DNA from: Caballeronia jiangsuensis
GTDB lineage: Bacteria; Pseudomonadota; Gammaproteobacteria; Burkholderiales; Burkholderiaceae
Reading direction: 5' to 3'
Length of the DNA stretch: 64,000 bases
Assembly: GCA_000648925.1 (NCBI GenBank)
Contig: JFHF01000001.1
Coordinates: 124,001-188,000, forward strand
Below the pieces are notes generated by a model that did no database searches, was not told the origin of the DNA, and worked only from the letters and a program-made list of their open reading frames with translations. Both the position numbers and the translations under genes were made by a program. Below, piece by piece: positions 26,922-35,918 of this stretch; position 1 is the first letter of the stretch, and each line of letters opens with the position of its first letter.

Positions 26922-27779
26922 ATGAGCGGTCAAAACGAGAGCCCGTACTATTTCGTGCCGCATCCGTCGCGGCATCCGGTGATGGCTGCAAGCGGCTTGC
27001 TGATCATGCTGGCCTCGCTGGCGTCGTGGGTGAACGGCCATAGCTTCGGGCCGGTCGGCACGTTCATCGGCCTGCTGTTCGTGTTGTTCGTGCTGTGGCA
27101 CTGGTTCGGCGACGCGATCTCCGAATCCGAAGGCGGCATGTACGGAAAGCGTGTCGATGTTTCGTACCGCTGGAGCATGAGCTGGTTCATCTTCTCCGAA
27201 GTGATGTTCTTCGCGGCGTTCTTCGGCGCGCTGTTCTATGCGCGCGCAATCGCGATGCACCAGCTCGGCAGCCTCGACTACAAGCTCATTTGGCCCGACT
27301 TCACCGCCGTGTGGCCGAACAACGGCCCCGCCGCGCTCGTGCCGCATTTCCGCGCGATGGTGCCGTGGCCCTTGCCGACCATCAACACGGCGCTGCTGCT
27401 GTCCTCCGGCGCGACGCTCACGGTGGCTCACCACGCGCTGCGTGAAGACCATCGCAAGAAAGCGATCATCTGGCTGGGCGCGACCGTCCTGCTCGGCCTG
27501 ATCTTCCTGTTCTGCCAGGGCTACGAGTATTTCCACGCGTACAACGAACTGAACCTGACGCTCAATTCCGGCGTGTATGGCTCGACGTTCTTCCTGCTGA
27601 CCGGCTTCCACGGTTTCCACGTGTTCCTCGGCGGCACGATGCTGGCCGTGGTGATGTTCCGGCTGATCCGTGGCCACTTCACGGCAGAGCATCACTTCGC
27701 ATTCGAGGGCGCCGCGTGGTACTGGCACTTCGTCGACGTCGTGTGGCTGGGGCTGTACATCGTCGTCTACTGGCTGTAA
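26922..27779 (+). CDS. ctaE: Cytochrome c oxidase subunit III
   Basis: A 285-residue protein with seven membrane helices. Characteristic segments are SPYYFVPHPSRHPV at the N-terminus, WFIFSEVMFFAAFFGALFYAR, TGFHGFHVFLGG and YWHFVDVVWLGLYIVVYW at the C-terminus. Subunit III stabilises the oxidase core and its proton uptake. It closes the first run of oxidase genes, before an opposite-strand gene. Confidence 0.97.
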   Translation: MSGQNESPYYFVPHPSRHPVMAASGLLIMLASLASWVNGHSFGPVGTFIGLLFVLFVLWHWFGDAISESEGGMYGKRVDVSYRWSMSWFIFSEVMFFAAFFGALFYARAIAMHQLGSLDYKLIWPDFTAVWPNNGPAALVPHFRAMVPWPLPTINTALLLSSGATLTVAHHALREDHRKKAIIWLGATVLLGLIFLFCQGYEYFHAYNELNLTLNSGVYGSTFFLLTGFHGFHVFLGGTMLAVVMFRLIRGHFTAEHHFAFEGAAWYWHFVDVVWLGLYIVVYWL

Positions 27780-27975
27780 GCGATTATCGAAGCGGGCGCG
27801 CGCGATGCGCCGTCCGCGATGCAAGGCTGGCGGCGACGCCGGTCCGAGAGCAAAGAAGCAGTGATCAACACGCCGCCCTCGATGTCTCAAGGGGCGGCGT
27901 TGTCGTTTCGGGGAGCGTCGAATCGGGCGGCGCGGCGCGACAATCCGTCCCGTAGGGCAGTGCCGGCGCGGTGGG

Positions 27976-28185
27976 TTATCGTCCGATGGGAATGCCCGAC
28001 GATTGAATCCAGCCCATCCAGTGCGCGAACAGGATGAAGAGGAAGAGCGAGATGGACAGCCCGACGCGAGCGGCGAGCGACCAGACCATCCGCTTCGTCT
28101 TGCCCCGGTCGGTCATCATGAAGTAGAGCGCCGAACCCAGGCTGCCGATGATAAGGATGAATGCGATAGCAACGATGATGTGCAT
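27976..28185 (-). CDS. Twin-transmembrane protein, DUF2909 type
   Basis: A 69-residue protein with two helices (IIVAIAFILIIGSLGSALYFMM and VGLSISLFLFILFAHWMGWI) separated by the basic loop TDRGKTKRM. It matches small DUF2909-type proteins found at this site. It is the only minus-strand gene in the oxidase cluster and separates ctaE from the SURF1 gene. Confidence 0.8.
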   Translation of the reverse strand: MHIIVAIAFILIIGSLGSALYFMMTDRGKTKRMVWSLAARVGLSISLFLFILFAHWMGWIQSSGIPIGR

Positions 28186-28310
28186 GAAACCGGCTAGCGT
28201 TTTTGCTCAGAAACCACAGCGAGCAGTATGAATTTGGATCATCTAATTATCTCACTCGATAGATCTCGCCGTGCAGCGCCCGACCGGATTCCGGCGGTAA
28301 GGCTCGCAGC

Positions 28311-29063
28311 ATGAAGATTCGATTCTGGCCCGCGCTCGTGATTCTGATCGTCGTCGCGGTGACCGTGCGCCTCGGCTTCTGGCAGCGCGATCGCGCGCAT
28401 CAGAAAGAAGCGCTCAACGCGCAGATCGTCGCGTTCGAGAATGCGCCCGAGCAGGAAGTCGGCGTCGAGCCGATGCCGCTCAAGTCGATCGAATTTCATC
28501 GCGTGGAAGCGCGCGGCGAGTTCATGCCGGAGCATGTCGTGTATCTGGACAATCGTCCGTATAACGACCAGCCAGGCTTTTATGTCGTGATGCCGCTTAA
28601 ACTCGAGGGCGGCGGCTATGTGCTCGTCAATCGCGGATGGCTGCCGCGCAACATGGCGGACCGCACGGGCATCGAGTCGTATGAAACGCCGAAGGGCGTC
28701 GTCGAGGTGCGGGGCATCGCGCGCGCGAACGCGTCGCAGGCGTTCGAACTGGGCAGCGGCGGATCGGCGGCGCACAAGGAAATTCGCCAGAACCTGGACA
28801 TCAGGTCGTACGCGGCCGAAACCGGGCTTGCCTTCCAGCCGTTCGTGATACAGCAGACGAACAATGCCGGCGACAAGCTCGTGCGCGACTGGCCCGCGCC
28901 GACGCTCGGCGTCGAACGCAATTACGGCTACATGTTGCAGTGGTGGGGCATGGCGGCCGCGGCCATCGCGTTCGGCCTGTATGCCGCGCGCCGCGCCGCG
29001 AGGAAAGGCGATCAATCCGACGAGCCCGACGAGCGCGACGACGAAGCCGAGCACCACGCCTGA
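28311..29063 (+). CDS. SURF1 family oxidase assembly protein
   Basis: A 250-residue SURF1 protein with two terminal membrane helices (VILIVVAVTVRLGFWQRDRA and GMAAAAIAFGLYAAR). Conserved segments are LGFWQ near the N-terminus and GYVLVNRGWLPRN. SURF1 helps insert heme a into subunit I. The acidic C-terminal tail (DEPDERDDEAEHH) is an add-on. Confidence 0.93.
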   Translation: MKIRFWPALVILIVVAVTVRLGFWQRDRAHQKEALNAQIVAFENAPEQEVGVEPMPLKSIEFHRVEARGEFMPEHVVYLDNRPYNDQPGFYVVMPLKLEGGGYVLVNRGWLPRNMADRTGIESYETPKGVVEVRGIARANASQAFELGSGGSAAHKEIRQNLDIRSYAAETGLAFQPFVIQQTNNAGDKLVRDWPAPTLGVERNYGYMLQWWGMAAAAIAFGLYAARRAARKGDQSDEPDERDDEAEHHA

Positions 29064-29094
29064 CAACCGACTGAACCGAGACACACTTTCACCG

Positions 29095-29733
29095 ATGCAA
29101 TCACAACGTCACACTGCCGTCGCGCAGCAACGAACCGCCAAGAAAGGCTCCTGGATCAGCGGCCGCTGGATGCTCCTGCTGCTCGCGCTGGTGTGCGCCG
29201 CGCCGGTGATCGCATCGTATCTGATGTACTACGTGTTCAAGCCGGCGGGCGGCACGTCGAGCTACGGCGCGCTGATCGATCCGCAGCGGCCGATACCGGC
29301 GCACCTCGTCGTCACCGACGAGAAAGGGCAGAGCGTGCCGTTCAAGTCGCTCGAAGGCAAATGGCTGATGATCACGGTCAACGGCAGCGACTGCGACGAG
29401 CAATGCGCGACGCGCCTCTATTTCATGCGCCAGGTGCGCGCGCTGCAATCGGGCGAGCGCGAGCGCGTCGTGAACGTCTGGCTGCGCACCGATGACAAGC
29501 CGGTCTCCGAGGTCATCAAGACCGCGTATCCGCAGCCGGACACGCGCATGCTGGTCGCTAGTGAAAAGTCGATCGCCGCGTGGCTGCCTGTCGACGACGG
29601 CACGAAACTCACGGATCACATCTTTCTCGTCGATCCGAATGGCAATCTGATGATGCGCTTCCCGAAGAATCCCGATCCGAAGAAGATCAACGCGGATCTG
29701 GCGAAGCTTCTGAAGTGGTCGCGTATCGGTTGA
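29095..29733 (+). CDS. SCO-like membrane-anchored thioredoxin-fold protein
   Basis: A 212-residue protein with one N-terminal membrane helix (MLLLLALVCAAPVIASYLMYY) and a thioredoxin-like domain. It has a CxxxC pair at residues 100 and 104 (SDCDEQCATR) and a later His in TDHIFLVDPNGNLMMRF, the same type of ligand set as SCO1. It sits between SURF1 and ctaA in burkholderial clusters. A copper or thiol role in CuA assembly is likely but not proven. A canonical sco gene follows at 31772, so this would be a second, divergent one. Confidence 0.8.
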   Translation: MQSQRHTAVAQQRTAKKGSWISGRWMLLLLALVCAAPVIASYLMYYVFKPAGGTSSYGALIDPQRPIPAHLVVTDEKGQSVPFKSLEGKWLMITVNGSDCDEQCATRLYFMRQVRALQSGERERVVNVWLRTDDKPVSEVIKTAYPQPDTRMLVASEKSIAAWLPVDDGTKLTDHIFLVDPNGNLMMRFPKNPDPKKINADLAKLLKWSRIG

Positions 29734-29750
29734 AGGTCAGGTAGAAACAC

Positions 29751-30860
29751 ATGTTCGTATTGCAACTCGCTCTGATCGGCTTGTGCATCGCGCTGCTGCC
29801 GCTTTCGTTTGTCTGGGTGAAGGCCGATGACAACAAGTTCAGGAAACTCGTCTGGCTGACGACGTTCCTGACGCTCGATCTCATCATGTTCGGCGGCTTC
29901 ACGCGTCTGACCGATTCCGGCCTCGGCTGCCCCGATTGGCCCGGCTGCTACGGCACGTCGTCGCCGTTTATCGCGCATGCGCAGATTTCGGCCGCGTATC
30001 AGGCGATGCCCACCGGCCCCGTCAGCATGGTGAAGGCGTGGATCGAGATGCTGCATCGTTACTTCGCGATGGCGATCGGCGTGCTGATCATCGCGCAGGT
30101 GATCATCGCGTGGACCGCGCGCATCAAGAAGCGTCCGCTGCATGTGTCGCCGTGGTGGCCGACCGGCATTCTGCTGCTCATCCTGCTGCAAGGCGCGTTC
30201 GGCGCGTGGACCGTCACGCTCAAGCTGCAACCGGTGATTGTCACGACGCACTTGCTGCTCGGCCTCGCCCTGCTCGGCGTGCTCGGCTGGCTCGCGGCAC
30301 GCATGACGCCGATTCCGTCGCTCGATTCGGCCGCCGCGCGCTGGATGCCCGCCGCGGCATTCGGGCTGCTGCTGCTCGTCGTGCAGATCGCGCTCGGCGG
30401 CTGGGTCAGCACGAATTACGCGGTGCTGGCATGCACGGACTTCCCGCTGTGCAACGGCCAATGGGTTCCGCCGATGAACTTCGAACACGGCTTTCACCTG
30501 TGGCGCGCCCTCGGCATGACCGGCGACGGCGACGTGATCTCGCAGGATGCGCTCGTCGCGATTCACTGGACGCATCGCACGGTCGCGGTGGTCGTCGTGC
30601 TGTATCTGCTCTGGCTCGCATCGAGACTGCGACGTTTCGAGTCTCTGCGAAAACCCGCAAACGGCGTATTGTTGCTGATCGTCGTCCAGTTCCTCACGGG
30701 CATGTCGAACATCGTGCTGCAATGGCCGTTGCCGGTCGCGGTGGCGCACAACGGCGGGGCCGCCATCCTGTTGCTGCTACTCGTTATGCTAAACTTTCGA
30801 ATCTCTTCCAGCCGTCCCGGCCGCGCCGCAGTTCCCGCGCGCGACGTCGTTTCAGCGTGA
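29751..30860 (+). CDS. ctaA: Heme A synthase (COX15/CtaA)
   Basis: A 369-residue protein with eight predicted helices that converts heme O to heme A. Motifs include FGGFTRLTDSGLGCPDWPGCYG near residue 45 and WIEMLHRYFAMAIG. The second half repeats the pattern (LGGWVSTNYAVLACTDFPLCNG, IHWTHRTVAVVV). It is followed directly by ctaB. Confidence 0.95.
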   Translation: MFVLQLALIGLCIALLPLSFVWVKADDNKFRKLVWLTTFLTLDLIMFGGFTRLTDSGLGCPDWPGCYGTSSPFIAHAQISAAYQAMPTGPVSMVKAWIEMLHRYFAMAIGVLIIAQVIIAWTARIKKRPLHVSPWWPTGILLLILLQGAFGAWTVTLKLQPVIVTTHLLLGLALLGVLGWLAARMTPIPSLDSAAARWMPAAAFGLLLLVVQIALGGWVSTNYAVLACTDFPLCNGQWVPPMNFEHGFHLWRALGMTGDGDVISQDALVAIHWTHRTVAVVVVLYLLWLASRLRRFESLRKPANGVLLLIVVQFLTGMSNIVLQWPLPVAVAHNGGAAILLLLLVMLNFRISSSRPGRAAVPARDVVSA

Positions 30861-30869
30861 CTCCACATC

Positions 30870-31775
30870 ATGGATAGCACGACACTACATTCCCCCCTCG
30901 GCAGCCGCGCTTCGCAATATCTCGCGCTGACAAAGCCTCGCGTCACGCAACTCGCCGTGTTTTGCGCGGTCATCGGCATGTTCCTGTCCACGCCCGGCAT
31001 GGTGCCTTGGGACAAGCTGATAGGCGGCGCCGTCGGTATCTGGTTGCTGGCCGGCGCGGCATTTGCCATCAATTGTCTCGTCGAGCAAAAAGTCGATGCG
31101 AAGATGCGCCGCACCGCGTGGCGTCCCTCGGCACGCGGACAGATCACGTCGACGCAGATTCTGACCTTCTCCGCGGTGCTCGGCGGCATCGGGATGTGGA
31201 CGCTCTACAGGTTCACCAATCCGCTCACGATGTGGCTCACCATCGCCACGTTCGTCGGCTACGCGGTCATCTACACGCTGTTGCTCAAGCCCTATACGCC
31301 GCAGAACATCGTGATCGGCGGCGCGTCCGGCGCAATGCCGCCCGCGCTCGGCTGGGCAGCGGTGACGGGCACGGTGCCCGGCGACGCGTGGATTCTCGTG
31401 CTGATCATCTTCGTGTGGACGCCGCCGCATTTCTGGGCGCTCGCGCTGTATCGCCGCAAGGACTACGAGAACGCGGGCCTGCCGATGCTCCCGATCACGC
31501 ACGGCGAAAAATACACGCTGCTCAACATCTTCCTCTACACGCTCGTGCTGTTCGCGGTCACGCTGATGCCCTATATCTCCGGCATGAGCGGCGTCGTGTA
31601 TCTGGCATGCGCGATTGCGCTCGGCGCGGGTTTCATCGGCTATGCGTGGAAGATGTACCGCGGCTATTCGGACATGCTCGCGCGCAAGACCTTCCGCTAC
31701 TCGATCGTGTATCTGTCGCTGCTGTTCGGCGCGTTGCTCGTCGATCATTACGTGCGCACGGTGATCGGCGCATGA
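30870..31775 (+). CDS. ctaB: Heme O synthase (protoheme IX farnesyltransferase)
   Basis: A 301-residue UbiA-family prenyltransferase that adds a farnesyl group to heme B. The N-terminal LTKPRVTQL and Asp-rich motif [19 protein letters not shown] are typical, as is [28 protein letters not shown]. Its stop overlaps the sco start. Confidence 0.96.
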   Translation: MDSTTLHSPLGSRASQYLALTKPRVTQLAVFCAVIGMFLSTPGMVPWDKLIGGAVGIWLLAGAAFAINCLVEQKVDAKMRRTAWRPSARGQITSTQILTFSAVLGGIGMWTLYRFTNPLTMWLTIATFVGYAVIYTLLLKPYTPQNIVIGGASGAMPPALGWAAVTGTVPGDAWILVLIIFVWTPPHFWALALYRRKDYENAGLPMLPITHGEKYTLLNIFLYTLVLFAVTLMPYISGMSGVVYLACAIALGAGFIGYAWKMYRGYSDMLARKTFRYSIVYLSLLFGALLVDHYVRTVIGA

Positions 31776-32362
31776 TGGTCGTTCTTCGTCGTCTACTCGC
31801 GCTGGTCTTTTTCGCGGCGCTGCTTTCGGCGTGCGAGAAAGCGCCTGATTTCAAGAACCTCGATATCACCGGCAACAAGCAGTTCGGCAGCGATTTCTCC
31901 TTGCCCGACACGCACGGCAAGACGCGCACGCTCGCCGATTTCAAAGGCAAGGCTGTCGTACTGTTCTTCGGCTACACGCATTGCCCGGACGTGTGCCCGA
32001 CGACGCTCGCCGAACTGTCACAGGCGATGCAGCAACTCGGCGATAAATCGAAGGACGTGCAGGTGCTGATGGTCACCGTCGATCCGGCGCGCGACACGCC
32101 TGAGCTGCTCGGCCAGTATGTGGCGGCGTTCAACTCATCATATGTCGGTTTGCGTCCGGCGAACGATGCGCAACTCGCGCAGATCGCGAAGGACTTCCGC
32201 GTCTACTACGCGAAGTCGCAGGGCAAGACCCCCGACGATTACACGATGGATCACACCGCCGCGAGCTACGTGTTCGACAAGGACGGCAAGCTCCGTCTCT
32301 TCGCGCGCGACGGGCAGGGCGTCGAGCCGTGGGTTCACGACCTGAAGCTGTTGATCGATTGA
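31772..32362 (+). CDS. SCO1/SenC family copper chaperone
   Basis: A 196-residue lipoprotein-like SCO protein. The N-terminal LLSACEKAP is a lipobox. The thioredoxin fold has the copper Cys pair CPDVC (residues 71-75) in [16 protein letters not shown] and the distal His in [13 protein letters not shown]. It loads copper into the CuA site of subunit II. It overlaps ctaB by four bases and ends the oxidase-assembly run. Confidence 0.95.
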   Translation: MMVVLRRLLALVFFAALLSACEKAPDFKNLDITGNKQFGSDFSLPDTHGKTRTLADFKGKAVVLFFGYTHCPDVCPTTLAELSQAMQQLGDKSKDVQVLMVTVDPARDTPELLGQYVAAFNSSYVGLRPANDAQLAQIAKDFRVYYAKSQGKTPDDYTMDHTAASYVFDKDGKLRLFARDGQGVEPWVHDLKLLID

Positions 32363-32367
32363 TCACG

Positions 32368-32392
32368 AAAGTGGCCCGCCCGGGCCACTTTT
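32368..32392 (+). terminator. Bidirectional terminator between sco and the YciI gene
   Basis: Stem AAAGTGGCCC/GGGCCACTTT (32368-32377 with 32382-32391) with a GCCC loop. A- and T-tracts on both sides let it serve both convergent genes. Confidence 0.8.
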
Positions 32393-32396
32393 CATT

Positions 32397-32696
32397 TCAA
32401 GCGTCCGAAGATGGTTCGGGCAGATTCAAGCCGGGCGAAAGCCGCGTCGCCTTGAATTCGGTGATCTCATAATGCGCGAGTCCCTGCTGCGCGAATGGAT
32501 CTTCCGCGATGATCGCATCGAGCCGATCGCGTTCGATGCCCGAGGCCAGAATGATGCCGCCGTCACGCGGCACCTTCGGCCCTGCGACGACGAAGACGCC
32601 CGCCGCGAAATAGCGTTCTAGATAAATGCGATGCGCGTCGAGAGCTTCGTCGATCTCGGCGAGTGCGCCGGTATATCGCAGATTGATCACGTACAT
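32397..32696 (-). CDS. YciI family protein
   Basis: A 99-residue YCII-domain protein. The ferredoxin-like fold has the conserved His in DALDAHRIYLERYFAAGVF and the DPFAQQGLAHYEITEF segment. Family members are small enzymes or dehydratase-like proteins of mostly unknown substrate. Confidence 0.88.
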   Translation of the reverse strand: MYVINLRYTGALAEIDEALDAHRIYLERYFAAGVFVVAGPKVPRDGGIILASGIERDRLDAIIAEDPFAQQGLAHYEITEFKATRLSPGLNLPEPSSDA

Positions 32697-32897
32697 GATG
32701 AAGTTTGCCTCCAGCGCGAGAGTTCGTGATGCTTTGTGGCGATTCTATCCGCCCACCGCCGAAGGTGATATTCACATGAGCATTCTGTATTTCACGTCGC
32801 ACGGATGCTGTGCGAACATCCGTCACCCGGTTTGAATCGCTCGCCGGGAACGAATCAGGCAATCCCAGCAAGAACGCATCATCGAAACAGGAACACC

Positions 32898-33710
32898 ATG
32901 CAGCGCAGAAATTTGCTCAAAGCCATTACCGCCGTCGCGGCGTCCGCCGCGTTGTTCACGAGCCTCGCCGCTCACGCCGATGACAAGGTGATCAAGGTCG
33001 GCACCATCAGCGGCCCGGACGCGCAGATCTGGCAAGTCGTGCAGAAGGTCGCGAAGCGCGACGGACTCAACGTGAAGGTGATCGAGTTCAACGACTACAT
33101 TCAGCCGAACGCAGCGCTCGACGCCGGCGATCTCGATGCGAACAGCTTTCAGCATCAGCCGTATCTCGACAGCCAGATCAAGCAGCGTGGCTACAAGATC
33201 GTGAACGCGGGGCTCACGTATATCTCGCCGCTTGGCGTCTATTCGAAGAAGCTGAAGTCGATGAAGGACTTGCCGCAAGGCGCGAAGGTCGCGGTGCCGA
33301 ATGATCCGTCGAACGAGAATCGCGCGCTTCTGCTGTTGCAATCGCAAGGCGTGATCAAGCTGAAGGCGGGCGCCGGCACGAACGGCAACAACGCGACCGC
33401 GCTCGACGTGGCGGAGAATCCGAAGAAGGTCAAGCTCGTGGAACTCGATGCCGCGCAACTGCCGCGCACGCTCGCCGACGTCGATGCCGCCGCGATCAAC
33501 ACGAACTTCGCGCTCGCGGCAGGCTTGCAGCCGACGAAGGATGCGATCGCGCTAGAGGACGTGCATAGCCCATACGCGAACCTGATCGCGGTGCGCGCGA
33601 AAGACAAGGACCAGCCGTGGGTGAAGAAACTGGTCGCGGCGTATCAGTCCGACGACGTGCGTCAGTTCCTCAAGAGCGAGTTCAAAGGCTCGGTTGTGCC
33701 ATCGTTCTAA
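32898..33710 (+). CDS. metQ: MetQ/NlpA family ABC transporter substrate-binding protein
   Basis: A 270-residue periplasmic binding protein. The signal peptide (MQRRNLLKAITAVAASAALFTSL...HAD) lacks a lipobox Cys. Mature segments VGTISGPDAQIWQVVQKVA, FNDYIQPNAALDAGDLDANSFQH and PYANLIAVRAKD match the methionine-binding family. No metN or metI genes are adjacent, so it must use a transporter encoded elsewhere. A hairpin terminator follows. Confidence 0.9.
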   Translation: MQRRNLLKAITAVAASAALFTSLAAHADDKVIKVGTISGPDAQIWQVVQKVAKRDGLNVKVIEFNDYIQPNAALDAGDLDANSFQHQPYLDSQIKQRGYKIVNAGLTYISPLGVYSKKLKSMKDLPQGAKVAVPNDPSNENRALLLLQSQGVIKLKAGAGTNGNNATALDVAENPKKVKLVELDAAQLPRTLADVDAAAINTNFALAAGLQPTKDAIALEDVHSPYANLIAVRAKDKDQPWVKKLVAAYQSDDVRQFLKSEFKGSVVPSF

Positions 33711-33732
33711 GAACGATCGCGCTCGGATCTGC

Positions 33733-33758
33733 AACGGCGTCCCGCGGGACGCCGTTTT
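33733..33758 (+). terminator. Terminator after metQ
   Basis: A 24-bp perfect palindrome (AACGGCGTCC with GGACGCCGTT around CGCG) followed by T residues lies 23 bases past the metQ stop. It can also serve the convergent MarR-GNAT gene. Confidence 0.8.
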
Positions 33759-33773
33759 CACTTGTGCCGCGGT

Positions 33774-34700
33774 TCAGTCGACGAAGACAGGCTGTAGTTC
33801 TCGTTGCCACACGATGCCTGTGGCCCCCTCCTGCGAGGCTGTGAAACCGGTTCGCAGCAGGAGCGCGCAAAGCTCTTCGTGCGGTTCATCCAGGCGGCAG
33901 ATCACCTGATCGTAGCGAGCGCCGTGCGCGAAGTTCGTGCACGCCGCGACGAGCCGCTCACCGAGCCCGCGCCGCCGCGCGCCCGGCTCGACGAACAATA
34001 ATTCGATGCGCGCCTGACGTTCGGACTCCGCAGTAAGCAGAGCAGCACCGACGCGCATCGCGCTGCCTTGTTCGGCCACCCAGCAGGCGATGCGCGGCGT
34101 GCTCACCTGCATCTCGGCGAGAAAACGCGCCACCGTCTTCGCCGTGCGCGCCTCGCTGAAAAGCTTTGGCCGCTCACCCGAATAGAGATGAGCCTGCCGC
34201 TCGATCATCCAGCCGAAGTCTCCGGCGCGCGGTACGCGCAGCCGGGTTTCTCCCTCGACGCACGCAGGCGAAAGCAGCCGCTCGACGTCCGCCATCGCAT
34301 TGCATAGCTGATCGATCTCGGCGGTGGTCAGCCGTTTGAGCAGCGCGGCGGTTTCCGCCGACACATGCAGGTCGATCTCGTCGACCCTGGCTTTCGCCTC
34401 GGGCGTGATGCGCAGCAAGTGCGCGCGACCATCCAGTTCGTTCTTTCGTCGGACCACGAGGCCGAGCTTCTGAAAGTTGTTGATCAGCCTGCTCAGATAG
34501 CCCGTGTCCAGCCCGAGATTGCGCGACAAGTCGGCGGCCGTGGTGGCCCGTGCTTGCGCCAGCTCATGCAGGATGCGTACTTCGGTCAGGGAAAAGCTGC
34601 TTTTATGCAGCCGCTCGTGAAGGGCGCCGGTATGGCGCGCATAGAAACGGTTGAAGCGGCGCACGGCTTCGACGGCCCGGATCGGATCAATACTGCCCAT
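33774..34700 (-). CDS. MarR-GNAT fusion protein
   Basis: A 308-residue fusion. The N-terminal part (about 1-145) is a MarR winged-helix regulator with ATTAADLSRNLGLDTGYLSRLINN as the recognition segment and the wing RKNELDGRAHLLRITP. The C-terminal part (about 155-305) is a GNAT acyltransferase with LLFVEPGARRRGLGERLVAACTNFA for acetyl-CoA. Such fusions are known in several phyla but their substrates are mostly unknown. The promoter region is shared with the divergent nagR-like gene. Confidence 0.88.
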   Translation of the reverse strand: MGSIDPIRAVEAVRRFNRFYARHTGALHERLHKSSFSLTEVRILHELAQARATTAADLSRNLGLDTGYLSRLINNFQKLGLVVRRKNELDGRAHLLRITPEAKARVDEIDLHVSAETAALLKRLTTAEIDQLCNAMADVERLLSPACVEGETRLRVPRAGDFGWMIERQAHLYSGERPKLFSEARTAKTVARFLAEMQVSTPRIACWVAEQGSAMRVGAALLTAESERQARIELLFVEPGARRRGLGERLVAACTNFAHGARYDQVICRLDEPHEELCALLLRTGFTASQEGATGIVWQRELQPVFVD

Positions 34701-35019
34701 CGTGTCAGTCTCTCATCAATATTGTTGGAATTAATTTTGAATCCGAACTAATGAGAGCATTGTGCCAAAGAAGCACGAGCGTGCGAATACGAAAATGCCC
34801 GAAAAGCGGTTCGTTTGACGATAAGGGACCAGTTCAGTAATTGGACTGCCTGTAGGGGAAAATCCCGATAGGAATCTTGTTTCAAGTTGAGCAACTAAAC
34901 GCTGCCTAAATCGTTGATTTATATGAATATTTTACGATCCGCCTAAGGCATGACCTCAACGTTGACTGGTATTATGTTGGTTATATAATGGGCTCCACTT
35001 CAGCACGTGAGAGCGTTCG
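34701..35019. other. Divergent regulatory region between the MarR-GNAT and GntR genes
   Basis: A 319-bp, comparatively AT-rich gap. It has the GntR promoter at 34962-34989. Near 34710-34745 it contains TTGGAATT and AATCCGAA half sites in an imperfect inverted arrangement that could be a MarR-type operator. I see nothing coding here. Confidence 0.5.
34962..34989 (+). promoter_or_regulatory. Sigma-70 promoter of the nag genes
   Basis: TTGACT (34962-34967) and a perfect TATAAT (34984-34989) are separated by 16 bases, 31 bases ahead of the GntR start. The spacer contains ACTGGTAT, which resembles half of a NagR/DasR-type operator. Autoregulation by the GntR protein is likely but inferred. Confidence 0.7.
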
Positions 35020-35754
35020 ATGGAGCACCGCTGGCAGGATCTGACGCCGGACGCGCAGAGCGATACGCCGCTTTATCTACAGTTGGCTTCTCGTCTCGCC
35101 AAGGCAATCCACGCGGGCAACTGGGCGGCCGGCGAGGCGCTGCCTTCGGAGCGCACGTTGTCCGAAGGCGTCGGTGTATCGCGCATCACGGCGAGAAAAG
35201 CCATCGCGCTGCTCGTCGAGCAAGGCTTGATCCGGCGCGTGCGCGGGGCGGGCAGTTTCATCACGCCGCGCGTCGAAGATCCGCTTTCCCGGCTCACCGG
35301 TTTCACCAGAAAGATGGAACAGCGCGGCTTCACGCCGGACTCGGTCTGGCTCGATCGCGGACTGCGCGCAGCGAATCGTGACGAAACCGTGCGTCTGGGT
35401 CTGTCGCCGGGTGCGGCCGTTGCGAGCCTCAGGCGGCTGCGGCGCGCGGACGGCATCGTGATGGCGGTCGAGCATTCGACCTTGCCCGTCGCCGTGGTGC
35501 CGGACCCGCTCGCGATCGGCGCATCGCTGTATCGGTATCTGGAAGGGCGCAATTTGTCGGTGGTGCGCGCATTGCAGCATTTCCGCGCGGTGAATGCGGG
35601 CGCGGACATCGCGCGGCTGATGGGCGTCGCACCGCGCGCCGCGTTGCTCGTGATTACGCGCATCGGCTATTGCGCGGATCAGCGCGCGATCGAATTGACG
35701 GATACCTACTGCCGCGACGACTACTACGACTTCGTCGCGGAACTGCATCGATAA
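35020..35754 (+). CDS. GntR/HutC family regulator, probably of N-acetylglucosamine use
   Basis: A 244-residue regulator. The N-terminal winged helix (about 15-85) has ALPSERTLSEGVGVSRITARKAI and the C-terminal UTRA ligand domain (about 95-240) has RLTGFTRKMEQRGF and ELTDTYCRDDYYDFVAEL. UTRA regulators of the NagR/DasR group respond to glucosamine-6-phosphate or N-acetylglucosamine-6-phosphate. The next four genes code for uptake and catabolism of that sugar, so a NagR role is likely. Confidence 0.88.
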   Translation: MEHRWQDLTPDAQSDTPLYLQLASRLAKAIHAGNWAAGEALPSERTLSEGVGVSRITARKAIALLVEQGLIRRVRGAGSFITPRVEDPLSRLTGFTRKMEQRGFTPDSVWLDRGLRAANRDETVRLGLSPGAAVASLRRLRRADGIVMAVEHSTLPVAVVPDPLAIGASLYRYLEGRNLSVVRALQHFRAVNAGADIARLMGVAPRAALLVITRIGYCADQRAIELTDTYCRDDYYDFVAELHR

Positions 35755-35918
35755 GCGTCGGCACAGACGCGCATGACCCGAAACGCTTCGAGAGAGCAAA
35801 CAAGAGAACGAGAGGACCCAAGGAAGCCGTTCGCTTCTTTCGCGACGAAAGCCTGCTCGCAGCATGGCGCGGACGGCACTGAACCTCATTCATGCATCGC
35901 GTACTTCCAGAGAACTTC

